In this document: positions 57,659 through 64,000 of the stretch, in pieces | Layout of the letters: every line of letters begins with the position of its first letter | How positions within the stretch are numbered: position 1 is the first letter of the stretch | Source: Spirochaetales bacterium | GTDB taxonomy: Bacteria > Spirochaetota > Spirochaetia > DSM-2461 | NCBI GenBank assembly: GCA_016936555.1 | Contig: JAFGXR010000039.1 | Coordinates: 1-64,000, forward strand | Reading direction: 5' to 3' | DNA: 64,000 bases | Notes under the pieces: model-generated | What the model saw: the letters and a program-made list of their open reading frames with translations, nothing else | What the model was told of the DNA's origin: nothing | The model's database searches: none | Made by a program: the position numbers and the translations under genes

Positions 57659-59058
57659 TAAAGATAAATATCCCTTTCTCCGGCTTTCACCCGGGCAACA
57701 GAATCCTGGATCATTTCTTTCACAGAATCGTTCTCCGCTTCTTCCGAGATCTTCTCTATGAGATCAAAACCCTTTTTTTTCAGATCGGCCGGAGCGAAAT
57801 CGCTCAGGTATTCGGCAAATGACACCAGTCCGTTCGGCATACAGAAATGTTTGATCAAACCCGGTTTTGCCAGGTCCATGAAATCATTACCGACCCGGCC
57901 TTTTCTGTAGCAGCCCGTACAGAAGGAGGGAATGAAACCTCCATCCGTCAGATCCCTGATTACTTCTTCCAGCGAGCGGTGATCGCCCAGTGAAAACTGT
58001 TTGTTCTCTTCCTCTCCCGTCAGGGAATAGCCTCCGGGAGTCGTTCTTGAACCGGCTGATACCTGGCTGACACCATATTGAAAGAGCTCATTGCGGATTT
58101 CTTCCGACTCTCTTGTGGAGAGGATGATCCCCGTATAGGGCATGGCGATTCTGATAACAGCCACTATTTTCCTGAAATCATCGTCGGAGACTGGGTAGGG
58201 TACTTTTTCTGAAATAGCCGATCCGGGAGCCGGTTCGAGTCGGGGAACGCTGACCGTATGGGGTCCGCATCCGAATTTTGCCTCGAGATCCGCCGCGTGT
58301 TCCATCAGGGCGATCACTTCATAGCGGTAGTCGGCCAATCCGAAGAGAACTCCGACACCTACATCGTCAATTCCCGCTTCCATTGCTCTGTGCATGACGT
58401 TCAGCCGGTATAGATAATCGCTCTTTTTTCCCGTCGGATGATAAATCTTGTAGAGCTCACGGTCATATGTTTCCTGAAAGCAGGTGTAGGTTCCGATATT
58501 GGCGGTTTTGAGTGTTTTGAAATCCTCCACATCGAGAGGGGCTATTTCGACGTTAACCCGCCTGATCCGCGCGCCCTTCACATCGGCGCTGTATACGGCT
58601 TTTATGGCATCCATTGTATAGGAAAGGGGGTAATGTCCCGATTCTCCGGAAAGGAGAAGCACTCTTTTATGTCCTTCCCTGATGAGCGATTCCGCATCCT
58701 GACGGATCTGATCCGCATTCAGCTTAATCCTGTGTATATCTTTGTTGGCGGCTCTGAATCCGCAGTAGAGGCAGTTATTGGTGCAATGATTCCCCGCGTA
58801 TAGAGGTGCGAAAAGAACCATTCTTTTGCCGTATATTTCCCTTTTGACTATACACGCTGTTTCAAGAAGAAGATTGATGGAATCTCTGTCTTCAATAGCC
58901 AGAAGTTCAGCCGCCTCTTCCGTTGAGAGCCCCTTGAGATCTTTGGCCTTTTCGAGTACTTCAGCCAGTCGTGAAGCAGATGGGCTTTCGACTCGGGACA
59001 GTTTTTCAATTTTTTCGTAATTGAGAAAAGTTTCAGTCTGAGTTGCCGTTTTCATCAT
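57658..59058 (-). CDS. hydG: [FeFe]-hydrogenase maturase HydG
   Basis: 466 residues. Radical SAM tyrosine lyase that makes the CO and CN ligands of the H-cluster. Radical SAM Cys CTNNCLYC (around residue 93-100), GESGHYPL, and the auxiliary cluster CxxC at CTGCYRKG with a further Cys in KHFCMPN near the C-terminus, which separates HydG from ThiH. Overlaps the TM1266-like gene by 26 nt. HydE and the hydrogenase itself are not in the window. Confidence 0.96.
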   Translation of the reverse strand: MMKTATQTETFLNYEKIEKLSRVESPSASRLAEVLEKAKDLKGLSTEEAAELLAIEDRDSINLLLETACIVKREIYGKRMVLFAPLYAGNHCTNNCLYCGFRAANKDIHRIKLNADQIRQDAESLIREGHKRVLLLSGESGHYPLSYTMDAIKAVYSADVKGARIRRVNVEIAPLDVEDFKTLKTANIGTYTCFQETYDRELYKIYHPTGKKSDYLYRLNVMHRAMEAGIDDVGVGVLFGLADYRYEVIALMEHAADLEAKFGCGPHTVSVPRLEPAPGSAISEKVPYPVSDDDFRKIVAVIRIAMPYTGIILSTRESEEIRNELFQYGVSQVSAGSRTTPGGYSLTGEEENKQFSLGDHRSLEEVIRDLTDGGFIPSFCTGCYRKGRVGNDFMDLAKPGLIKHFCMPNGLVSFAEYLSDFAPADLKKKGFDLIEKISEEAENDSVKEMIQDSVARVKAGERDIYL

Positions 59059-59308
59059 TCTCCCTGTATGTGGTCAGCATGGATTTGACTTTCAGCCCGG
59101 GCAATCTGCCCAGTTTGCCGGTCAAAGCGCCGATCTGATCCGTCGTACCTTCGACGATAAGAGAGATGATTTGAATTTTTTTGTCCGTAAAGGGGAGTCC
59201 CTGCCTGGCTCTGATTATGTCGTGATAATCAGAAAAAATGGAATTCATAGAACATATTGAATTCCTGTTATCTGCCAGTATTGCAACTATTCCGATTCTC
59301 TTTTCCAT
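59033..59308 (-). CDS. TM1266-like iron-only hydrogenase system regulator
   Basis: 91 residues, ferredoxin-fold ACT/NikR-C-like protein of the TM1266 type that occurs with [FeFe]-hydrogenase maturation genes. Begins RIGIVAILADNRNS; core IQIISLIVEGTTDQIGALTGK. No DNA-binding domain is visible, so any regulatory action would be by ligand sensing or protein contact. First gene of the operon; the upstream 70 bp hold the promoter and palindrome. Confidence 0.85.
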   Translation of the reverse strand: MEKRIGIVAILADNRNSICSMNSIFSDYHDIIRARQGLPFTDKKIQIISLIVEGTTDQIGALTGKLGRLPGLKVKSMLTTYRENDENGNSD

Positions 59309-59378
59309 CAGTCATACCTCTGGATCAGTTTTTGTGGATTTTCCTCGGAGAGAATAAATCCTCACCTCAGAATAAGGA

Positions 59379-59408
59379 TACAATAAATATTTATCTATTT
59401 ATTGTCAA
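59379..59408 (-). promoter_or_regulatory. hydrogenase-maturation promoter with palindrome
   Basis: On the minus strand TTGACA (59408-59403), 18-bp spacer, TATTGT (59384-59379). A perfect 10-bp inverted repeat, arms ACAATAAATA (59380-59389) and TATTTATTGT (59396-59405) with a 6-base gap, fills the spacer and touches both elements. This looks like a repressor site. Confidence 0.65.
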
Positions 59409-59409
59409 T

Positions 59410-59432
59410 AAAAAGCGGTCCCGAAAGACCGC
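59410..59432 (-). terminator. terminator of the DoxX-like gene
   Basis: Stem GCGGTC / GACCGC (59415-59420, 59427-59432), then TTTTTATT on the minus strand, running straight into the -35 of the next promoter. Confidence 0.82.
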
Positions 59433-59444
59433 ATTTATAGTATT

Positions 59445-59864
59445 TTATCCGCGACTTCTGGTTATTATCCATAGACCCGACAGAGCAACCAGCTGAGGGG
59501 AAAGATTTTTAAGCCAGCCGAGAAAATCCTCTCTGCCATACTGATTCATGCCGAAACCGTCAAGGAAGTAATTCATCACTATAAAGACAATCCAGAAAAT
59601 AAAAATCACGAGCAGGGAAACGGAGAGTACCCGGCTTGAGACCCCTGAAAATAGGGAAGCGATGAGAAGAACCCCGGCAACGAGCTCGAGAACGGCAAAA
59701 AGTACGGGGATGACATCATTGCTCTGGCCGAACAGTTTATTCACCGACCTTCCGAAATTCGCCAGATCGGAATTGTAGTTGATTATTCCGACGAGGCCGA
59801 AACTGATAAACATCAGAGCGAGACTGAGTTGCAGAAATAAAATAGAATTTGATGATTTTTTCAA
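59445..59864 (-). CDS. DoxX-like small membrane protein
   Basis: 139 residues with four hydrophobic helices (about 8-28, 50-70, 78-100, 120-137), including LELVAGVLLIASLF, in the style of DoxX/DoxD-like proteins. Function unknown. ATG with TTGGAGG upstream. Its stop is followed by a terminator that precedes the hydrogenase-maturation promoter. Confidence 0.72.
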   Translation of the reverse strand: MKKSSNSILFLQLSLALMFISFGLVGIINYNSDLANFGRSVNKLFGQSNDVIPVLFAVLELVAGVLLIASLFSGVSSRVLSVSLLVIFIFWIVFIVMNYFLDGFGMNQYGREDFLGWLKNLSPQLVALSGLWIITRSRG

Positions 59865-59909
59865 AATTAACCTCCAAGTTTGATAATTACTTTATATGTT
59901 CTGGTCCGA

Positions 59910-60431
59910 TTAGTCCATGAAATTGCGGATTATTGAATCAATATCATCCTGGTCCGCATCGGCTTTCCGCTCGTAAGCGAGTTCGCGATTGACTTCCCTG
60001 AGTTTTTTCAGAAGGCTGTAAATAATCAGCATGAGGATTTTGTTTCCGGCTTTGGGATAATTCCGGATAAAATCGATCAGTCCCTTCCGGCTTATTTCGA
60101 GCACTGTTGTTTTTTCCATACAGGTAACATTGGCGGTACGTTTCACTTCCGTAAAAATGCCGGCTTCGCCGAAAACCTCTCCGGCTCCTATGGTTGAAAT
60201 ATAGGCCTCACTCTCCTGTCTCTCCTGAACCGTTACTTTTACATTGCCGCTTATCACGGCGTAAATAGCCTGTTTTACTTCGCCCTGTACTATGATTTTC
60301 TCTTCTTTTTCATATTCCCGGAAGGTCGATACCTCCATCAGTTCATCCAATTCCTGAACGGTCAGAAAACGGAATGTCAGAATTTTTTCCACTTGAGATT
60401 TTAAATCATGACTTAAAGACATTTCTTTCAT
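59910..60431 (-). CDS. cyclic-nucleotide-binding-domain protein without HTH
   Basis: 173 residues. One CRP-type cNMP-binding barrel (about 20-140: REYEKEEKIIVQGEVKQAIYAVISG, GAGEVFGEAGIFTEVKRTANV) and an acidic C-terminal helix (about 140-173). There is no helix-turn-helix, so it is not a CRP/FNR transcription factor of the normal kind. The phosphate-binding loop has FGEAGIFTEVKRTANV, with the Arg that contacts cyclic phosphate present. An alternative ATG lies at residue 4. Confidence 0.8.
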   Translation of the reverse strand: MKEMSLSHDLKSQVEKILTFRFLTVQELDELMEVSTFREYEKEEKIIVQGEVKQAIYAVISGNVKVTVQERQESEAYISTIGAGEVFGEAGIFTEVKRTANVTCMEKTTVLEISRKGLIDFIRNYPKAGNKILMLIIYSLLKKLREVNRELAYERKADADQDDIDSIIRNFMD

Positions 60432-60534
60432 ATAGACATTTTAGTTCATATAAAGGGAGCTTTGGGCAAAATTTAAAAATTGTATAGGAAATATCCCTAT
60501 ATACAGCAGGGCTGAAAAAGATGATAATATTAAT

Positions 60535-60723
60535 ATGAGCAATAACAGGGAATTGTTTCTGGAGAAGCAGATCAATCTCTATTCCGAATTAATTAATGAT
60601 CTGGAAAATTCCAATATCAACAGGAAACAGAGAAAAGATCTTCAAAATTTTCAGGAACTCTACCGTCAATACATCTCAGAGTATAAAATGCTAATCGGCG
60701 GTTCGAAAGCCGTCCGTCTTTGA
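60535..60723 (+). CDS. small helical hypothetical protein
   Basis: 62 residues, charged and helical (LEKQINLYSELINDLENSNI). No family recognised. ATG is preceded by an AT-rich TAATAT and no ribosome site. Between divergent and convergent neighbours; weak evidence of being real. Confidence 0.4.
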   Translation: MSNNRELFLEKQINLYSELINDLENSNINRKQRKDLQNFQELYRQYISEYKMLIGGSKAVRL

Positions 60724-60778
60724 TCTGACCATGAACGGTAAACAGACATATAAACTCTTTTCATTGACAGATTTATAG

Positions 60779-60796
60779 TAAACTGAATTCAGTTTA
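60779..60796. repeat. perfect 18-bp palindrome
   Basis: TAAACTGAATTCAGTTTA, in the 97-bp gap between the small gene and the convergent radical SAM gene. No T run follows, so it may be a protein site or a weak hairpin. Confidence 0.6.
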
Positions 60797-60820
60797 TATC
60801 AGCTGTTTTAAATCTATCAA

Positions 60821-61510
60821 TTAATGACCTACACCGAAATCTGTGTTTGCCCACAGGACATCACATTTTTCCATATCGTTGAGAAACAGGTAATTATTCC
60901 GGAACCACTCACGAAGCTCAAAATCGGGTTTGATGGATGTTGAATTTTCAATAAAGACATTGACCGTGAAATGCTTGAAATATCTGTCAGCTTTCTTGAT
61001 ATCCAAATCGATCATTTCTCTTGTCTGCCCTTCGACTCCGACGAGGAGACAGACTGAATCAAAGTATTTCTGCAGTTCACTGATGTCTGAAAAGTCAAAA
61101 CCTTTGTTCAGCTGCTTTTCTCTGAAATGCCTGTCAAAGCTTTCCAGACCGGTTTTTACAATGCATTCAATACCGAAAAACTCACGCATCGTTTCAAGTC
61201 TATTTCTATACATCCAATGAGCTTCAAAAAACAGAGTGTGAATCTCTTTTTCGATAATTGTCCTTTTAATCTGAAAAAGAGTTGCCTGAGGCAATTCAAA
61301 AATATTTCCCGAATTGATGATTTCCAGAACTCCGAACTCTCCGGTCACTTTATCGAGAAGTCTGGCGTTGATTGAATTACATAGTTCCTCATCGATTGAA
61401 TTGTCTTCAATATAATCACAGAACCTGCACTTTCCCCAGAGGCAGGGTCGGCCTTTCAGTAAAAGAATCTCTCTTCGAATTTTATTTTCTAATACGCTAT
61501 ATCTGTTCAC
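60821..61510 (-). CDS. radical SAM protein, queuosine-salvage candidate (QueL-like)
   Basis: 229 residues. Cluster cysteines are C23, C28 and C31 (CLWGKCRFC): spacing C-x4-C-x2-C instead of the usual C-x3-C-x2-C. Then SAM-barrel strands (FGVLEIINSGNIFELP; IECIVKTGLESFDRHF; SVCLLVGVEGQTREM). It is divergent from the preQ1-riboswitch-controlled yhhQ gene, 99 bp apart. Radical SAM lyases named QueL work with YhhQ in queuine salvage, so I propose that role; the assignment is context plus size, not proof. ATG at 61510. Confidence 0.6.
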   Translation of the reverse strand: MNRYSVLENKIRREILLLKGRPCLWGKCRFCDYIEDNSIDEELCNSINARLLDKVTGEFGVLEIINSGNIFELPQATLFQIKRTIIEKEIHTLFFEAHWMYRNRLETMREFFGIECIVKTGLESFDRHFREKQLNKGFDFSDISELQKYFDSVCLLVGVEGQTREMIDLDIKKADRYFKHFTVNVFIENSTSIKPDFELREWFRNNYLFLNDMEKCDVLWANTDFGVGH

Positions 61511-61565
61511 AGGCTTGTAATTAACAGTTTTTTACAATATAAAGTCAACTGCTGTTAACAGGCAG

Positions 61566-61604
61566 ACGCAGTTCGTAACCATCCTGCGTAAACAAAACTA
61601 GGAG
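61566..61604 (+). promoter_or_regulatory. preQ1-I riboswitch
   Basis: P1 arms CGCAG and CTGCG (61567-61571, 61584-61588) enclose TTCGTAACC; the tail AAACAAAACTAGGAG carries the conserved A-rich stretch and the ribosome site AGGAG (61600-61604) of yhhQ. The layout is close to the small preQ1-I aptamers that hide the ribosome site when preQ1 is bound. Confidence 0.83.
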
Positions 61605-61609
61605 TTTTT

Positions 61610-62341
61610 ATGAGTAATTTAATGGTTTTTCTGATCTTCGCGATCGTCAATTTCGCGCTGATCACAATGGCATTCCGTTTCTTTGGTAAACGGGGCATTC
61701 AGGCAAATATCGTATTGAGCGTTATCGCCGCCAATCTCCAGGTCAATAAGGGAGTGCTTTTCGACTTTGGTGTTTTTCAGCTTGAAGCGACTCTGGGAAA
61801 CGTCATGTTCGCCGGAATCTTCCTGGCAACTGATCTCCTCAATGAGAAATACGGATATAAAGAGGCGAGAAATGCTGTTCACATCTCGATTTTTGCAAAT
61901 CTTTCCTTCGTTCTGATCATGTTTATTTCCACTTTGTTCAGAGGGATGGAATACAGCCGGGATTTCAATCAGGCTCTCGATCTGTTTTTTTCAATAAACG
62001 GAGGCACTCTGAAGGCCGTTCTAGTGGGTAATGCGGTCTATTTTATCAGTCAAAGTTTCGATGTTTTTATTTATGCCAGGATCCGAAACTGGAACAGCAG
62101 CACAAAAACACTCTGGCTGCGGAATAACGGCTCGACTTTAGCCTCTCAGCTGGTGGATACCGTCCTGGTGACAATCGGCTTCGCTCTTGTGGGGATATTC
62201 CCGATGGATATTGCAGGCTCGATAATCATTACAACACTAGTGGTCAAATACATTGCCGCGATTCTCGACACGCCTTTTCTCTATCTGATGAATCTTGTGA
62301 AATCGGGGGACAGGGAAGGTGAAGCGGTCTTTTCCTCTTAA
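61610..62341 (+). CDS. yhhQ: queuosine-precursor transporter YhhQ
   Basis: 243 residues, six to seven membrane helices. The family region LEATLGNVMFAGIFLATDLLNEKYGYKEA (about 53-82) and QLVDTVLVTIGFALVGIF (about 181) are typical of YhhQ/VUT proteins, which import preQ1/preQ0 or queuine. The riboswitch directly upstream supports this. Ends in a hairpin shared with the convergent leuD side. Confidence 0.93.
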   Translation: MSNLMVFLIFAIVNFALITMAFRFFGKRGIQANIVLSVIAANLQVNKGVLFDFGVFQLEATLGNVMFAGIFLATDLLNEKYGYKEARNAVHISIFANLSFVLIMFISTLFRGMEYSRDFNQALDLFFSINGGTLKAVLVGNAVYFISQSFDVFIYARIRNWNSSTKTLWLRNNGSTLASQLVDTVLVTIGFALVGIFPMDIAGSIIITTLVVKYIAAILDTPFLYLMNLVKSGDREGEAVFSS

Positions 62342-62347
62342 AAATCA

Positions 62348-62378
62348 ATGAGGGGGGAGGAAACGTCCACCCCCTCAT
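62348..62378. terminator. hairpin between convergent yhhQ and leuD
   Basis: Arms ATGAGGGGG (62348-62356) and CCCCCTCAT (62370-62378). Weak T run on the plus side; the minus strand has TTGATTTTTAAG after the stem. May serve both genes. Confidence 0.7.
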
Positions 62379-62401
62379 TTCTAATATCCTGCTGCTTTTT
62401 T

Positions 62402-62926
62402 TCAGTAGTTTTTATCGGCGAAATCGACCCAGCCTCCGGCTTCCACCAGAGATCTGTCAAAATCTGAAATCCCGAAGGACAGCTCTATTGAATCGCTTCC
62501 TGAAGAAAAAGTGAATTTGCTTCCTTTGAAATCAGTTGTCAGTATCGTTTCTTTTCCGGCGAATGTCCCGAAAAGCAAATCAATCTGCTCTTTTTCAAGA
62601 GGAACGGCCATCATGCCGCAGTTGAACATATTCTGACGGAATATACGTGCGAAATTTTCGGCGATGACGATATGGATATCATTGACTTCAAGAGCCCATG
62701 GCGCGTGTTCCCTTGATGAACCACATCCGAAGTTTTCTCTTGTCACAATGACCGTTTTTCCCGGAAGATCCTTCGCGGCATCGAAACCATCCATTTTCAA
62801 ATCTTCAAGGAGATAGGGCCTGAGGGCTTCCTTGGAAATTTCCGTCAGGTATTTGGCGGGAATTATTTCATCTGTATTAATATCGTTTCTATCGAGAAAG
62901 AGGATTTTTCCATTAAATTCTTTCAT
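62402..62926 (-). CDS. leuD: isopropylmalate dehydratase small subunit (LeuD type)
   Basis: 174 residues. Swivel domain of the aconitase superfamily: DRNDINTDEIIPAKYL and NFGCGSSREHAPWAL. With LeuC isomerises 2-isopropylmalate; a homoaconitase-like or other 2-oxoacid role is possible for this short archaeal-type subfamily. Starts as TGATG with the leuC stop. Confidence 0.92.
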   Translation of the reverse strand: MKEFNGKILFLDRNDINTDEIIPAKYLTEISKEALRPYLLEDLKMDGFDAAKDLPGKTVIVTRENFGCGSSREHAPWALEVNDIHIVIAENFARIFRQNMFNCGMMAVPLEKEQIDLLFGTFAGKETILTTDFKGSKFTFSSGSDSIELSFGISDFDRSLVEAGGWVDFADKNY

Positions 62927-64000
62927 CAGTTTTCTCCATCCTGTACCAGGAATGATCTGGGGTCGGTTATATATCCGGCAATTCCGGCAGCGGCTGCAGA
63001 GGCGGGACTCATGAGATGAACCATTCCGCCTTTGCCCATGCGCCCGTTAAAGTTTCTGTTAGTCGTCGAAGCGCAGACCTCTCCATCTGCGAGAACTCCG
63101 TTACTCATTCCCAGACAGGCGCCGCAGGTCGGGTTCGTCACACAGAATCCCGCGTCCATAAATATATCGATAAGACCTTCTTTTACGGCGTTTCTGTAAA
63201 CCTGCGGTGTCGCCGGCGCCAGGATACCTCTGACGGAGGGATTCAGTTTCCTTCCTTTCAGCACTTCGGCGGCAGCTCTGAGATCTTCAATTCTTCCGTT
63301 CGTACAGCTTCCGATATAAATCTGATCGACAGGAGTTTTCTCCATTTCCTTCACTGTTTTAACCTGATCCGGTTTGAAACCGAATGTGGATACAGGTTCA
63401 AGTTCGCTGATATCTATTTTCAGAATTTTTGAGAAAGCCGCATCATCATCGGATGCCCATCTGACGTAATCCTTCAACGCCTCTTCCTTGGTGGAAAACT
63501 CATTGCTGATAAAAGGCCAGAGGTAATCGACAGTCGTCTTATCGGGAGGGCAGATCCCGCAGGTCCCACCCGCTTCGATGGCCATGTTGCAGAGCGTCAT
63601 TCTCTCTTCCATGGAGAGGTCAGATATGACCGAACCGTCGAATTCGATAACATGGTCTGTCGCACCGTTGACACCGAGCCGGGAAATGACATGGAGTATG
63701 ATGTCTTTGGCGTAAACGCCTTTGGCTCTCGTGCCGGTTAATTCCACCTTTAATGTTTCCGGTGATTTGAAGGCACAGACCCCTTTCAGAATTCCAACTT
63801 CAAGATCCGTCGTTCCCACTCCGGCGGCAAAAGCCCCGAAGGCTCCGTGCGTACAGGTATGTGAATCTCCCATAATGATGGTATAACCGGGGCGGACATA
63901 ACCTTTTTCCGGGAATAGAGCGTGGCAGACTCCGTTCTGTCCGACATCAAAAAAATCTTTGATATCCAGATCCCGGGCCCATTCCCGCATGATTTTTGCC
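62926..64000 (-). CDS. leuC: isopropylmalate dehydratase large subunit (LeuC type), partial
   Basis: About 358 residues to the window edge; the frame stays open to base 64000 (…AKIMREWA) so the N-terminus is outside. GDSHTCTHGAFGAFAAGVGTTD, the cluster Cys in YIGSCTNGR and in NPTCGACLG, and GRMGKGGMVHLMSPASAAA are present. It supplies the [4Fe-4S] aconitase-type active site for LeuD. Confidence 0.93.
   Translation of the reverse strand, partial: AKIMREWARDLDIKDFFDVGQNGVCHALFPEKGYVRPGYTIIMGDSHTCTHGAFGAFAAGVGTTDLEVGILKGVCAFKSPETLKVELTGTRAKGVYAKDIILHVISRLGVNGATDHVIEFDGSVISDLSMEERMTLCNMAIEAGGTCGICPPDKTTVDYLWPFISNEFSTKEEALKDYVRWASDDDAAFSKILKIDISELEPVSTFGFKPDQVKTVKEMEKTPVDQIYIGSCTNGRIEDLRAAAEVLKGRKLNPSVRGILAPATPQVYRNAVKEGLIDIFMDAGFCVTNPTCGACLGMSNGVLADGEVCASTTNRNFNGRMGKGGMVHLMSPASAAAAGIAGYITDPRSFLVQDGEN

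Overview
The window is about 64 kb of a compact bacterial chromosome with roughly 58 protein genes, short intergenic gaps (none above 300 bp) and many 1-46 bp gene overlaps. I saw no tRNA, rRNA, insertion sequence, phage gene or CRISPR array. The content fits a Gram-negative, anaerobic, fermentative spirochaete: an LptD-type outer-membrane protein, many TPR proteins with exported N-termini, lipoproteins with short lipoboxes, [FeFe]-hydrogenase maturases, acetate kinase and a lysine-fermentation operon. The taxonomic call is an inference from gene content; no rRNA gene is present to fix it.

Layout. (1) 1-5202 is a translationally coupled kamA-kamB-kamC-kamD-kamE operon: lysine 2,3-aminomutase, the two-part reactivase (a P-loop protein and a MutS-like ATPase) and both subunits of B12/PLP-dependent lysine 5,6-aminomutase. 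(2) 5270-9617 holds accessory genes: an ankyrin protein, a frameshifted MFS transporter, a membrane protein and an LPP20-like exported protein. (3) 9653-13303 is the riboflavin operon ribD-ribE-ribBA-ribH on the minus strand, with a clear promoter, FMN riboswitch and terminator in front. (4) 13283-20270 carries an MnmC-like methyltransferase, a membrane PAS/GGDEF/EAL protein, ackA, ispG and a TPR gene. (5) 20350-34472 carries uvrA, lptD, a PgpH-type HD phosphodiesterase, ybeY, a CorC-like CBS protein, a large TPR protein, then pgk-tpiA-secG behind a promoter with a palindromic site. (6) 34539-41084 is a housekeeping run: flavodoxin-like, parvulin, nusB, TPR, map, htrA, phosphoribosyltransferase. 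(7) 41134-43075 encodes a lipoprotein and an outer-membrane barrel candidate. (8) 43231-50664 carries folD, a split purH (two separate genes), an LCP protein, miaB, a small membrane protein and a SPOR protein. (9) 50648-55061 holds a lipoprotein, an NrnA-like DHH phosphoesterase, a MobA-like nucleotidyltransferase and purA. (10) 55096-59408 is a hydrogenase-maturation operon: TM1266-like regulator-hydG-aspartase-like lyase-hydF, with a palindrome in its promoter. (11) 59445-62378 holds a DoxX-like protein, a cyclic-nucleotide-binding protein, and a queuosine-salvage pair (radical SAM protein and YhhQ transporter) with a preQ1-I riboswitch. (12) 62402-64000 is leuD and the end of leuC.

Together the genes describe a cell that ferments lysine and sugars to acetate, butyrate-type acids and H2, makes its own flavins and isoprenoids, and salvages queuosine precursors. 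The best leads for follow-up are the Kam reactivase pair, the queuosine-salvage locus, the palindrome controlling the hydrogenase-maturation operon, the palindrome at the pgk promoter, the split and divergent PurH, and a TPR gene whose best ribosome-binding site points to an AUA start codon. TTG is used as a start codon unusually often here.
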